A stretch of 64,000 nt of DNA from Coriobacteriaceae bacterium AF08-21. Lineage in GTDB: Bacteria; Actinomycetota; Coriobacteriia; Coriobacteriales; Coriobacteriaceae. The position numbers and the translations under genes were made by a program. This document shows, piece after piece, positions 50,767 to 59,461 of the stretch. Under the pieces are notes generated by a model. The model saw only the letters and a list, made by a program, of their open reading frames with translations, was not told the DNA's origin and did no database searches. Location: contig JAQCQR010000004.1 of the NCBI GenBank assembly GCA_027687465.1, positions 23,105 to 87,104 on the forward strand, given 5' to 3'. The first letter of the stretch is position 1. Every line of letters begins with the position of its first letter.

Positions 50767-50925
50767 ATGCGGTCCTCCTTTTGACATCTCGGTTCCGTGG
50801 TCGGCTTAATTACCTACCGCCTTTGTGTGTTTTGAATAGTACGAGCATTGTTTCGCTCGGTCAATCACTTAAAAGCGCTAACCTGTTATCGGTTTTTTAG
50901 ATAGCTATCGAAAGGACGGGCACCG

Positions 50926-51864
50926 ATGACACTCCAGCAGCTTCGTTTTCTTATCGCCGTGGCAGAGTCCGGCTCAATCAACGCCGCAGCTCAGCGCCTC
51001 TATACCGCTCAGTCCAACATCTCAAACGCCGTCAAAAGCCTAGAACAAGAGCTCCATCTGGAGATCTTTACGCGCTCCAGCCGCGGCGTCACGCTCACCA
51101 ACGACGGCACCGAGCTTTTGGGCTATGCGCGCCAGGTCGTAGAGCAGGCCGACATGCTCGAGGCACGCTACGAGGACGGTGGCACCCCGCAAGCCCGCCT
51201 CGCCATTTCCGCCCAGCACTACGCCTTTTCGGTCGAGGCCTTTGTCAACGTAGTCGAGCGCTGCCGCGACAGCAAGTTCGAGTTCATCATGCGCGAGACC
51301 ACCACATCGCAGATCATCGATGACGTCCGTGCGTTTCGCAGCGATATCGGCATTCTGTATCTGGATGACTTTAACGCCCGCGTTCTGCAGAAGGCCTTCG
51401 CCGATGCCCGCGCAAGCTTCCATCCCCTATTCGACGCGACGGTCCACGTCTTCGTTAGCGAGCGCCACCCGCTCGCACGCCGCCCGCAGCTGTCCCTTGC
51501 CGACCTCACGCCCTATACGCGCTACAGCTTTGAGCAGGGAACCTCAAACTCCTTCTATTACGCCGAGGAACCTTTTAGCTATATCCCTTGCGACCGCAAC
51601 ATACGAATCTCGGACCGCGGAACACTTACCAACTTACTTATCACGTCGAACGGTTACACCCTGTCGACCGGCGTCCTCTCCAATGAAATGCAATGGGGTA
51701 TGGCATCGATCCCGTTAGCAGACGCCCCAACGATGCACGTAGGCTATATCATGCACGACGAGCGCAAGCCCTCTCCCCTCTTGCAACAATACCTCGACGA
51801 GCTCAACCGCATCATCCATGCCAACCAACTGTCGGAAGACGGGGCAGAAATCATAGATTGCTAG
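50926..51864 (+). CDS. LysR-family transcriptional regulator
   Basis: The product has 312 residues from ATG 50926 with AAAGGACGG. The N-terminal winged HTH is MTLQQLRFLIAVAESGSINAA with QRLYTAQSNISNAVKSLEQ; the C-terminal co-inducer domain is of the PBP2 type. It is divergent from the O-acetylhomoserine sulfhydrylase gene with a 275-nt shared intergenic region, so control of sulfur amino acid synthesis is the likely role. The ligand is unknown (O-acetylserine or O-acetylhomoserine would be typical). Confidence 0.9.
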   Translation: MTLQQLRFLIAVAESGSINAAAQRLYTAQSNISNAVKSLEQELHLEIFTRSSRGVTLTNDGTELLGYARQVVEQADMLEARYEDGGTPQARLAISAQHYAFSVEAFVNVVERCRDSKFEFIMRETTTSQIIDDVRAFRSDIGILYLDDFNARVLQKAFADARASFHPLFDATVHVFVSERHPLARRPQLSLADLTPYTRYSFEQGTSNSFYYAEEPFSYIPCDRNIRISDRGTLTNLLITSNGYTLSTGVLSNEMQWGMASIPLADAPTMHVGYIMHDERKPSPLLQQYLDELNRIIHANQLSEDGAEIIDC

Positions 51865-51927
51865 CCCCCGGCGGGCATGGCGCTACAATGGTCACTCACA
51901 TGAAACGCACTCAACGAAAGGAAGCCC

Positions 51928-52413
51928 GTGAAGGTCATCATCTATACCGACGGCTCGGCCCGATCAAATCCGGGACGCGGCGGCTACGGCGCCGTGCTCA
52001 AATACACCAACCCCGCCGGCAAGACCTTTACCTCCGAGCTTTCGCGCGGCTACGCCAAGACCACCAACAACCGCATGGAACTCATGGCGGTTATCGTGGC
52101 GCTCGAGGCACTCAACCGCCCCTGCGAGGTCGAAGTCCATTCCGATTCGCAATACGTCGTCAACGCCTTCAACAAGCACTGGATTGACGGATGGAAAAAA
52201 CGCGGTTGGAAGACCGCCAACAAGCAGCCTGTCAAGAACCGCGATCTGTGGGAGCGCCTACTCACCGCCAAAAGCAAACACAAGGTTGAGTTCATCTGGG
52301 TTAAGGGTCACGCCGGCCATGAGCTCAACGAGCGCTGCGACGAACTTGCCACCACGGCGGCCGACGGCAGCAACCTCGATATCGACACTGGCTTTAACGA
52401 GAGCGACCTGTAA
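51928..52413 (+). CDS. rnhA: ribonuclease HI
   Basis: It cleaves the RNA strand of RNA-DNA hybrids. The product has 161 residues from GTG 51928 (GAAAGGAAG). Catalytic acids are visible in [13 protein letters not shown] (first Asp), [10 protein letters not shown] (Glu), [11 protein letters not shown] (Asp) and CDELATTAA (last Asp). The substrate-binding basic loop is [12 protein letters not shown]. The length fits RNase HI without an extra hybrid-binding domain. Confidence 0.95.
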   Translation: MKVIIYTDGSARSNPGRGGYGAVLKYTNPAGKTFTSELSRGYAKTTNNRMELMAVIVALEALNRPCEVEVHSDSQYVVNAFNKHWIDGWKKRGWKTANKQPVKNRDLWERLLTAKSKHKVEFIWVKGHAGHELNERCDELATTAADGSNLDIDTGFNESDL

Positions 52414-52488
52414 CGGCGTTTTCGCACGCTATTTCCTGCCTCCTCGCGCTACACTCATCCTGTAAACCGAACGGCACGAGGGGGATAC

Positions 52489-53595
52489 ATGCTGCGTATA
52501 GCGACCATCGGCACATCCATGATCACCGACGACTTTATCCAGGTCGTCAACGCCAACGACCAAGCTGCGTTTGTGGGCACGCTCTCGCGCGATGCAGATC
52601 GCGGCGCCGCCTTTACCGCCGAGCGCGGTGGCGAGCGAAACTTTACTTCACTCGATGAGCTCGCGGCAGCCGCCGACGTCGACGCCGTCTATATCGGCAG
52701 CCCTAACGCACTTCACTACGAGCAGGCCCTTGCCTGCATCGCCGGTGGCAAGCACGTCATCGTCGAGAAGCCCTTCTGCGCCACCGAAGCGCAGGCGCTG
52801 GAAGTCTTCCGCGCTGCCGAGGCAGCAGGTGTCGTGGCCCTCGAGGCCATGCGTCCCCTCCACGACCCCGCCTTCCACGCCATCGAGGACGCCCTAGGCG
52901 AGATCGCCCCCATCCGCCGCGCCTCATTGCGCTTTGGCAAATATTCCTCGCGCTACAACGAGATTCTCGCGGGACGCGCCACCAATATCTTCGACTGCAA
53001 TATGGCATCGGGTTCCCTCATGGACATTGGCGTCTACACCGTCGAGCCCATGGTCGAGATTTTCGGCATGCCCTCCGGCCTTACGAGCATGGCTACTCTG
53101 CTCGACCCCGCCACGCGACAGCTCACGCACGGCCCCATCGACGGCTGCGGTTCCATCCTCGCCAGCTACGGCGGTGGCCGTATCTCCGTCGAGCTCGCGC
53201 ACTCCAAAATAACGAATGACCTGCTGCCCTCGCAGATCGAAGGCGAGCGTGGCACTATCCAGATCGACCATCTGTCCACGCCCCGCAACGTCCGCATCGA
53301 CTATCGCGGCGATGTCGTACGCGGCTCGGCGACCGAGGCACCGCGCGAACAGGGCGACAACGGCCGCGTGCTCGACCTGCCCAAATCGAGCAACACTATG
53401 GAATACGAACTCACAGACTTTATCACCGCCATCGGCGGCATCGATAACGTTAAGGAAGAGATTTGGGAGACCCCGGCGGGACGTCACGAACTTGGTCACT
53501 ACCGCGATGTCACGCTCGTCTCGCTGCGCATCATGGATGCCGTGCGCCAGCAGGCCGGCATAACCTTCCCGGCCGACGCAGGCAAGCAGGCATAG
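52489..53595 (+). CDS. Gfo/Idh/MocA family oxidoreductase
   Basis: The product has 368 residues from ATG 52489. The N-terminal fold starts LRIATIGTSMITDDFIQ (a degenerate GxGxxx nucleotide motif), with AVYIGSPNALHYEQA and VEKPFCATEAQA (family Lys-Pro). GSLMDIGVYTVEPMV is the conserved second-domain motif. Substrate unknown. It is followed two nt later by an acylphosphatase gene and was probably cotranscribed from rnhA onwards. It is not closely similar to the paralogue at 43477. Confidence 0.9.
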   Translation: MLRIATIGTSMITDDFIQVVNANDQAAFVGTLSRDADRGAAFTAERGGERNFTSLDELAAAADVDAVYIGSPNALHYEQALACIAGGKHVIVEKPFCATEAQALEVFRAAEAAGVVALEAMRPLHDPAFHAIEDALGEIAPIRRASLRFGKYSSRYNEILAGRATNIFDCNMASGSLMDIGVYTVEPMVEIFGMPSGLTSMATLLDPATRQLTHGPIDGCGSILASYGGGRISVELAHSKITNDLLPSQIEGERGTIQIDHLSTPRNVRIDYRGDVVRGSATEAPREQGDNGRVLDLPKSSNTMEYELTDFITAIGGIDNVKEEIWETPAGRHELGHYRDVTLVSLRIMDAVRQQAGITFPADAGKQA

Positions 53596-53597
53596 CG

Positions 53598-54008
53598 ATG
53601 GGCCTCTTCGATACGCTCTTCTCCAGCGTCACCGGCGGCAGTCGAGAACCTCAAAAACCATCAAACGTCGAGCTCGAGCTGCGCCGCAGGCTTACTGTGC
53701 TCGCAAGCGACGAGGCCACTCAAGACACTCCCCTGCGCTATTTCCTGCGCTGGGCGGGGCAAGTCCAGGGCGTTGGCTTTCGCTTTACCAACACCAACCT
53801 CGCGCAGGCACGCGCGCTCACCGGCTGGGTGCGTAACATGGAAGACGGCTCAGTCGAGATGGAGATACAGGGAGCTCCGGCAAATATCCTATCTCATCTC
53901 GAAGCGCTTCATGCCTCCTACGAGCGCATGGGAACGCGTTTTCGCCTCGCAGACGCCCAGGCTCGAGCCCCACTTGCCAATGAAGACGGTTTCACGCCTC
54001 GTTATTAG
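53598..54008 (+). CDS. acylphosphatase domain protein
   Basis: The product has 136 residues from ATG 53598. After about 45 variable residues, the acylphosphatase fold appears: RWAGQVQGVGFRFTNTNLAQ (catalytic Arg in GVGFR) and TGWVRNMEDGSVEMEIQG (catalytic Asn in WVRN). It hydrolyses acyl-phosphates such as 1,3-bisphosphoglycerate. The N-terminal extension (GLFDTLFSSVTGG to DTPLRYF) is unusual for the roughly 90-residue family and has no recognised domain. Confidence 0.88.
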   Translation: MGLFDTLFSSVTGGSREPQKPSNVELELRRRLTVLASDEATQDTPLRYFLRWAGQVQGVGFRFTNTNLAQARALTGWVRNMEDGSVEMEIQGAPANILSHLEALHASYERMGTRFRLADAQARAPLANEDGFTPRY

Positions 54009-54069
54009 TATTGTGTGCTAAATACGGTATCATTTACCTACGACCGTTAATAGAAAAGAGGCGAGGCGC

Positions 54070-54450
54070 ATGGCGGTGCAAAGAAGGAATACCAGGCAGC
54101 GAAAGCTGGTTCTTGACGCCGTGCGCCAAAGCTATAACCATCCCACCGCCGACGAAATCTACAACGTCGTGCGCGCGCAGGATGACAAAATCAGCCGCGG
54201 TACAGTCTACCGCAATCTCAATCTCTTGGCCGACGCCGGCGAAATCCTCTCCATCAAGACGCCGGGCGGCAGCCGCTTCGATCGCACCATCGAGCCGCAT
54301 GCGCATATCATCTGCACCTCGTGCAGCCGCGTCATCGACGTACCGCTCCCCTTCGATGCCCAGCTCGACGCCAAGGCGTCCGAGCAAATCGGCTGGCACG
54401 TCACGTCGCACTACACCATCTTCGAGGGTCTCTGCCCCGACTGCCGGTAG
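54070..54450 (+). CDS. Fur/PerR-family transcriptional regulator
   Basis: The product has 126 residues from ATG 54070. The winged HTH is RQRKLVLDAV with HPTADEIYNVV and ISRGTVYRNLNLLADAG. The metal site motif is EPHAHIICTSCSRV, and CPDC at the C terminus supplies the second CxxC of the structural zinc. The His/Asp pattern fits PerR-type peroxide sensors as well as Fur. An inverted repeat TAAATACGGTATCATTTA lies at 54019-54036 in its promoter region and may be an autoregulatory site. Confidence 0.9.
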   Translation: MAVQRRNTRQRKLVLDAVRQSYNHPTADEIYNVVRAQDDKISRGTVYRNLNLLADAGEILSIKTPGGSRFDRTIEPHAHIICTSCSRVIDVPLPFDAQLDAKASEQIGWHVTSHYTIFEGLCPDCR

Positions 54451-54465
54451 ATGTTTGGGACATGC

Positions 54466-55263
54466 CTACTCAGCAAGTAGACGACGCAGCTCCTCTTCGA
54501 CCGTGCGCACGTAGCGGACACGGTCATTGACACCGCGCATGCTGGGATTGCAGCTCTCCATCAGATAGGAATGGCCCACCACGTTGAGCATGTCGCGATC
54601 GTTTTCGTTATCGCCAAACGCCATCATTTCGTTAGGTGAGATCCCCAGCGCACAACCATAATCGGCAAGCGCGGACCCCTTGCCCGAATCAAAGCCGATA
54701 AAGTCGGTCCATTCGGTTCCCGACGTCATCACATCGACCCGGTCGCTAAAGCGACGCACAAAATACTCCAGCGCCGCCGGCTGCTCCGCCTCGGGCGTCT
54801 GGAAGGCAATCTTAATGACATCCTCGTCAATGTCTTCGGGACGGTCGACTACCGCCACATCACAATGGACCTCATAATGCAGGTGGTCAACAAACGCATC
54901 GTTGCTGCTCATGGTGTAGAGGTGTCCCTCGCACGAAAGGGTCACGTCGGCATGGGGGTACGCAACCACGGCATTCGCGATATCCATGGCCAGGCCACGC
55001 TCCATAGAACGCTTGACCACGGCACGCCCCTCGCTCATGACCAGGGCTCCGTTTTCGCATACATAGGCGAGTTCATCGGCCACCGGGGCAAACAGGTAGC
55101 GCAGGCTCGCATATTGACGGCCACTCGCCGGCATAAACACGATACCGCGACGATGCAGCTCATCGATAAGCTCAAAGGCCTCGGAACGCGGCTCGCGCTC
55201 CCCCGGGTGCAGCAGCGTGCCGTCCAAATCGCATGCAATCAGCTTGATTCCCTCAAGACCCAT
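54466..55263 (-). CDS. Cof-type HAD-IIB phosphatase
   Basis: The product has 265 residues from ATG 55263. Motifs: LIACDLDGTLLHPGE (motif I), MPASGRQYASL (motif II), a C2B cap in the middle (about 85-185), K in SGKGSAL (motif III), and MAFGDNENDRDMLNVV (motif IV). It is a Mg-dependent phosphatase of sugar phosphates or cofactors. It is not closely similar to the Cof-type protein at 28920. Convergent with the Fur-like gene. Confidence 0.88.
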   Translation of the reverse strand: MGLEGIKLIACDLDGTLLHPGEREPRSEAFELIDELHRRGIVFMPASGRQYASLRYLFAPVADELAYVCENGALVMSEGRAVVKRSMERGLAMDIANAVVAYPHADVTLSCEGHLYTMSSNDAFVDHLHYEVHCDVAVVDRPEDIDEDVIKIAFQTPEAEQPAALEYFVRRFSDRVDVMTSGTEWTDFIGFDSGKGSALADYGCALGISPNEMMAFGDNENDRDMLNVVGHSYLMESCNPSMRGVNDRVRYVRTVEEELRRLLAE

Positions 55264-55291
55264 ATGCTTCCCCCAAAGCCTCCTATCAACA

Positions 55292-55334
55292 GCAAGACGG
55301 ACCTTGATCGGTCACCCCTCAAAGCCCGTCTTGC
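55292..55334 (-). terminator. hairpin between the UreE-like and HAD genes
   Basis: GCAAGACGG (55292-55300) pairs with CCGTCTTGC (55326-55334); an inner ACC/GGT stem lies in the loop. The tail is not T-rich, so termination is likely but weak. Confidence 0.5.
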
Positions 55335-55346
55335 GCATACGCGCGC

Positions 55347-55925
55347 TTAGTCGCGCGTCTTTTTAACGATGGTAAAGTCCGGAGCCATGCTCACGACAAC
55401 ATCGGCCGCGCTCGACGCAAAGCGTCGGCCCGCATCGAGCTCGCGCGAAACGATCGAGATTCGAGCTCCCTCGACACCCCGAAGCATGCGGCCCAAAACA
55501 GGCTGCACCGGCGTATACATGCGCACGGTATGCTCGTCCGAGTCGCCCCGGAAGAGCGGCGCATGCATGTTGCCGATCTCCCAGCACGCATGCGCGAGTG
55601 CAATCGGATCCATGCGGTCGACTTCGACCAAATAGACCTCGGCGCTGCGCAGGCGCACGACAACCGCCACGGGCACCATGCCCGAACGGTCAATGGCGAG
55701 CACGTCGCCATCGGCAAGACGACCGCCGTCGGCAGTATCCAGCCGAACATCGATCGTGCGTCCCAGCTCCGTCACGCCCACAAACGCGCAGGCATCAGCC
55801 TGGTCCCAATCGAGCAGTAGCTCGTCAACTTCAAAGACACCGCCCAGCTCCCGGCGAAGTAGGAGTTCATAGGACGGATCGTTGAGATTTCCCAAGCATG
55901 TCGTCGAAACCAAGCGTTCAGGCAT
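55347..55925 (-). CDS. UreE-like metallochaperone-fold protein
   Basis: The product has 192 residues from ATG 55925. It follows the two-domain layout of urease accessory protein UreE. The N-terminal beta domain runs about 1-90, ending LADGDVLAIDRSGMVPV. The C-terminal domain has ALAHACWEIGNMHAPLFRG, corresponding to the UreE motif GNRHxP with its nickel-binding His. The C-terminal His-rich tail of classical UreE is absent. No urease or hydrogenase gene is in the window. It starts three nt after a SlyD-like FKBP gene, itself from a family that can deliver nickel, so a role in nickel handling is plausible. Confidence 0.65.
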   Translation of the reverse strand: MPERLVSTTCLGNLNDPSYELLLRRELGGVFEVDELLLDWDQADACAFVGVTELGRTIDVRLDTADGGRLADGDVLAIDRSGMVPVAVVVRLRSAEVYLVEVDRMDPIALAHACWEIGNMHAPLFRGDSDEHTVRMYTPVQPVLGRMLRGVEGARISIVSRELDAGRRFASSAADVVVSMAPDFTIVKKTRD

Positions 55926-55928
55926 ACT

Positions 55929-56357
55929 CTAGCCCTCGACCTCGACGAGCTCGATATCAAAGTTGAGATCCTTGCCGGCGAGCTCGTGGTTGGCGTCGAG
56001 CGTCACGGCCTCGGGCGTCACGTCGATGACCACGGCGGGGACGGGCATGCCGCTCGGCGTGGACAGGAAGAGCTTCATGCCCTTCTCGATCTGCTCGATG
56101 TTGGGAACCTGTTCGGCCGGGAAGGTAATAACCATCTCGGGGTTGTGCTCGCCGTAGGCATCGGCAGCGGGAATGTGCACGGTCTTCTTCTCGCCCACCT
56201 GCATGTCGACAACAGCGGCGTCGAAGCCCTTAATCATCTGACCGGCGCCGCAGGTGAACTCCAGCGGCTCGCCGCGATCGTAAGAGCTATCGAACTGCGT
56301 GCCGTCGTCGAGCGTGCCACGATAATGGGTCTTGACCTTCTTGCCCTGGTTGGACAT
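55929..56357 (-). CDS. FKBP-type peptidyl-prolyl isomerase, SlyD-like
   Basis: The product has 142 residues from ATG 56357 (GGAGGTTACC). The FKBP core is THYRGTLDDGTQFDSSYDRG and EFTCGAGQMIKGFDAAVVDM; a flap insertion (ADAYGEHNPEMVITFPAEQV) resembles the IF chaperone domain of SlyD. The C terminus DLNFDIELVEVEG lacks the His/Cys metal tail of E. coli SlyD. It folds proteins with proline isomerisation in the cytoplasm. It is the first gene of a two-gene unit with the UreE-like gene. Confidence 0.93.
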   Translation of the reverse strand: MSNQGKKVKTHYRGTLDDGTQFDSSYDRGEPLEFTCGAGQMIKGFDAAVVDMQVGEKKTVHIPAADAYGEHNPEMVITFPAEQVPNIEQIEKGMKLFLSTPSGMPVPAVVIDVTPEAVTLDANHELAGKDLNFDIELVEVEG

Positions 56358-56477
56358 GGTAACCTCCGTGATAAGGGCGGCGCACAACGCGGGCCGCCGT
56401 GAACATATGGCGCTAACTATACCCTAGTCATACAATTCAAAGACAGTTTGCAAAGAAACGCTGCAACCGGAGGAACC

Positions 56478-57491
56478 ATGGCATATCCCGTATTTGACCT
56501 ACACTGCGACACCGCCGACCGCATCGGCTGGGCCACGCTCGATCTCGACCTGCGCTTTACCGCCGGCACCGACGGTTATTTCCCCGGCGACGAAACGCAT
56601 CCGCAAGATTTCGACCTCATCGAGGGCAACGCCTGCGCCATCTCGCTCGCAAAGATCGGCAACACGCCGTGGGCACAGTGCTTCGCCACGTTTGTCCCCG
56701 ACGAGATTCCCACCGCCCACGCCGCGCGCTTCCAGGCGCAAATCATGGCGCACATGAGCGGCCAGGCGATGCTCAACCACGACCGTATGGTCAACGTGCG
56801 CAGCGCCGCAGACATTCGCCCCGCGCTCAAGGACGGCAAGGTCGCCTGCATCCACACCATCGAAAACGCCACGTTCTTTGCCGAGGACCCCGCGCTGATC
56901 GAGGTGCTCAAGAGCCTGGGCGTGCTTATGTCGTCACTCAGCTGGAACGCGCAGGGACCGCTCGCGAGCGGCCACGACACCCACGCCGGCCTCACCGCCG
57001 CCGGCATCGAGGCGCTTACGCAGATGGAGCACGCCGGCATGGTGCTCGACGTCTCCCACCTCAACGATGAGTGCTTTGACGAGGTCGCCGCCCGCGCCAC
57101 GCGTCCCTTCGTCGCCAGCCACTCCAACTCCCGTGCGGTTTGCGGCGCCAAACGCAACCTTACCGACGACCAGTTCCGCGCCATTCGCGACATGGGTGGC
57201 ATCGTCGGCCTCAACTACTGCAGCGAGTTCCTTTCCAACGACGCAACCGACAAGACCGCCGCAGACGTCACCTTCGACCAGCTGGCGGCGCATATCGAGC
57301 ACTGGCTCGACCTGGGCGGCGAGGACGTCATCGCGCTCGGCGGCGACTGGGACGGTGCCACGGTGCCCGCTTTCCTCTCCGATGCCAGCAAGATGCCCGA
57401 GTTCCAGAACATGCTTTCCAAGCATTTTGGCAAGACCGTGATGCAAAAGCTCTGCAGCGACAACGCGCTTGCCTTCTTCGAGCGTTATTAA
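56478..57491 (+). CDS. M19 (renal dipeptidase-type) peptidase
   Basis: The product has 337 residues from ATG 56478 (GGAGGAACC). Amidohydrolase-fold zinc motifs: FDLHCDTADRI (HxD), HTIENATFF (bridging Glu), VLDVSHLNDECF and VASHSNSRAVCGAKRNLTDD (His ligands), and GGDWDG. The family cleaves dipeptides, including D-amino acid containing ones. There is no signal peptide, so it acts inside the cell. A perfect GC hairpin (57508-57543) lies between this gene and the next. Confidence 0.9.
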   Translation: MAYPVFDLHCDTADRIGWATLDLDLRFTAGTDGYFPGDETHPQDFDLIEGNACAISLAKIGNTPWAQCFATFVPDEIPTAHAARFQAQIMAHMSGQAMLNHDRMVNVRSAADIRPALKDGKVACIHTIENATFFAEDPALIEVLKSLGVLMSSLSWNAQGPLASGHDTHAGLTAAGIEALTQMEHAGMVLDVSHLNDECFDEVAARATRPFVASHSNSRAVCGAKRNLTDDQFRAIRDMGGIVGLNYCSEFLSNDATDKTAADVTFDQLAAHIEHWLDLGGEDVIALGGDWDGATVPAFLSDASKMPEFQNMLSKHFGKTVMQKLCSDNALAFFERY

Positions 57492-57507
57492 TTTCACATC
57501 CCTTGAG

Positions 57508-57543
57508 CGGGCCGGCATGCCGAACGGTCGACATGCCGGCCCG
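57508..57543 (+). other. 12-bp intercistronic hairpin
   Basis: CGGGCCGGCATG and CATGCCGGCCCG form a perfect stem around a 12-nt loop, 17 nt after the dipeptidase stop. There is no T-tail, so processing or stability rather than termination is likely. Confidence 0.55.
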
Positions 57544-57565
57544 TCCCCGATCTGAAGGACCGCTT

Positions 57566-58342
57566 TTGACGCAGCAGTTTACGATTTCCGCATCCCGACC
57601 GGATGGGACGACCATCCCCGTCGTCGTTACCAAAAAGCGCGTCAAGAACTTCAACCTACGCGTCACATCGAGCGGCGAGGTCCACGCCAGCGCACCGCTC
57701 GGCGCCAGCCGCGAGCGTATCGAAGCGTTTGTGAAGCGCAACAGCGCCTGGATTATCAGCCGACTTGCCCAGCGCGAGCAGCGTCAGGCGACGGCACGAG
57801 AGCCGCTCAGCCCCTCGTCCATCATTGCACTTTGGGGCAAGCCCATCACGGTACAGGATGCACTCGATCACAACTTTGCATCCCCCGCACCGCGACCCAA
57901 ACAGGCCACCTTCGCAAGTTTTATGGGTACCGATGAATCGGACGAAGGCCCGCAGGCCAAGCGGCACGCAATCCTCGACGTCCTAACGTCCGATGAGCTC
58001 CAAGCCCACATCGACCAGCTCTACGCGTCCGAGGTCACATCGGCGCTGCGCGACATCGTGCACGCGTACGAAGTCGCAATGGGCGTCACCGTGGCCCGCA
58101 TCTCCGTGCGCAGCATGAAAACGCGCTGGGGATCATGCACGCCCAAATCCGGCGCCATTCGCATCGCGCGCGAGCTCGCCGCCTACCCCGTCGAATGCCT
58201 CGACATGGTTGTCGCCCACGAGTTCGTCCACTTGCTCGAGCCAAGCCACAATCAGCGTTTTCACGCCCTGCTCGACACGTACTGTCCCAACAATAGAGCT
58301 CTGTCGCAGCGGCTCAAGCAGCCACCCCTCAACAAGCTCTAG
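57566..58342 (+). CDS. YgjP-like (DUF45) metallopeptidase
   Basis: The product has 258 residues from TTG 57566 (GAAGGACCG upstream). The C-terminal half has RSMKTRWGSCTPKSG and the zinc motif VAHEFVHLLEPSHNQRF (HExxH with a downstream His), which define the YgjP/SprT-related M48-like family. The N-terminal half (VKNFNLRVTSSGEVHASAPL) matches the family's beta-rich part. No signal or membrane segment. Substrate unknown. The inserted stretch between about 95 and 130 is longer than usual. Confidence 0.88.
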   Translation: MTQQFTISASRPDGTTIPVVVTKKRVKNFNLRVTSSGEVHASAPLGASRERIEAFVKRNSAWIISRLAQREQRQATAREPLSPSSIIALWGKPITVQDALDHNFASPAPRPKQATFASFMGTDESDEGPQAKRHAILDVLTSDELQAHIDQLYASEVTSALRDIVHAYEVAMGVTVARISVRSMKTRWGSCTPKSGAIRIARELAAYPVECLDMVVAHEFVHLLEPSHNQRFHALLDTYCPNNRALSQRLKQPPLNKL

Positions 58343-58348
58343 CGTCGA

Positions 58349-58834
58349 CTAGCGCACGCGCTCGATCTCGACGCCGCAGCTTGCCAGGGGCAGGCCAACA
58401 GGAGCCCACGGCTTATCGAGCTTTATGCGCACACCAAGCAGCGAGGGATAACGGCGCAGCAGCATCTGGGCTGTCCCCTCGGCTGCCGCCTCGATGAGCT
58501 TAAACGTGTGCTCGCGCAGATAGCCATCGACATCGTGGCACACCGAGCCGTAGTCAATCGAGGCGTCCAGGTTATCGTGCTCCCCCGCCGCGCGCAGGTC
58601 GGCATAGAGCACCAGAGAAACGATGAACTTCTGACCCAGCGCATTCTCCTCGGGATACACGCCATGGTTGGCAAAAACCTCAAGGCCGTCAATGACAATG
58701 CGATCGGCATGGCGCAGATCGTCATAGCTCACGTGAGGCACCGCCGTTGCGGTGGATATTTCGCCCCTTCCACGGCGGGCGAGCTCAGCACCTTCGGTCT
58801 TGGTTGCATTCTCGGGCAGTTTCTTGTTACTCAA
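58349..58834 (-). CDS. folB: dihydroneopterin aldolase
   Basis: FolB splits dihydroneopterin to hydroxymethyldihydropterin in folate synthesis. The product has 161 residues from TTG 58834 (GGAGACG nine nt upstream). The roughly 40-residue N-terminal extension is unusual. The fold starts at DRIVIDGLEVFANHGVYPEE (FANHG with the catalytic residues), then DYGSVCHDV and a conserved Lys in RIKLDKPWAPV. Last gene of folE-HD-folB. Confidence 0.9.
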   Translation of the reverse strand: MSNKKLPENATKTEGAELARRGRGEISTATAVPHVSYDDLRHADRIVIDGLEVFANHGVYPEENALGQKFIVSLVLYADLRAAGEHDNLDASIDYGSVCHDVDGYLREHTFKLIEAAAEGTAQMLLRRYPSLLGVRIKLDKPWAPVGLPLASCGVEIERVR

Positions 58835-58877
58835 TGCGATCGTCTCCTTCGTTTAGAACCCCGACCGCGCAAACTAA

Positions 58878-59459
58878 CTACACGCGAATCGACAGGTTCT
58901 TTTTATCATCGCTCCAGTTGCAAGCGTTGCGCGCGGGGCATGCAAAGCAGGCACGCGACGCTTTATCGGCTGCATAGAGCAGACGCTCAAGCGGTTGGCT
59001 GTTCACGCGCAGCTTTCGATGGCCTAAAATGGCCGTCTTAATGGCTGCGGCATCGGCCGGCTCAAACGCCACGTCATCGGGCATGCCGCCGAGAATCGCA
59101 TCAGCGACGCGCTCGCTTGCAACATCATGGGATATACCCGATTCATACTGTTCATCTTTGCCGATATCGTGAAGAAGTGCCGTGGCGTAGATGACCTCGC
59201 GGTCAAATTCGAGCCGTTCCTCGAGATTCTTGATCCACATAATGCGAGCGACATCGAGCAGATGGTCAATACCATGGCGGCAAAAGATGCGCCCCGATTC
59301 CAACTGTGCAATGTTGCCCAGGTGCCGCCGGAACAGCCCGTTGGCACAAATGTAATCAATGCGAGGCATAGCGCCAAAGGGGGTCAGGCCCGAAGCCATA
59401 AAGCCGCGACGCGACGTCCCCTCATCGGTCTTCGATGCAAAGTCGTTGACGACCTTCAT
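58878..59459 (-). CDS. HD-domain hydrolase in the folate operon
   Basis: The product has 193 residues, with its ATG at 59459 two nt after the folE stop. HD motifs: CRHGIDHLLDVARI (first His), TALLHDIGKDEQY (HD pair) and a final Asp in ADKASRAC. The C terminus has CFACPARNACNW, four cysteines that could bind a metal cluster. HD proteins are often found beside folE. A phosphohydrolase role on dihydroneopterin phosphates is a reasonable inference, since the nudix enzyme for that step is not evident here. Confidence 0.85.
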   Translation of the reverse strand: MKVVNDFASKTDEGTSRRGFMASGLTPFGAMPRIDYICANGLFRRHLGNIAQLESGRIFCRHGIDHLLDVARIMWIKNLEERLEFDREVIYATALLHDIGKDEQYESGISHDVASERVADAILGGMPDDVAFEPADAAAIKTAILGHRKLRVNSQPLERLLYAADKASRACFACPARNACNWSDDKKNLSIRV

Positions 59460-59461
59460 GG

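Noticed and set aside
50651..50925. SAM riboswitch (S box) upstream of the sulfhydrylase
   Set aside because: The conserved S-box blocks are absent; the leader peptide and simple hairpin explain the visible structure better.
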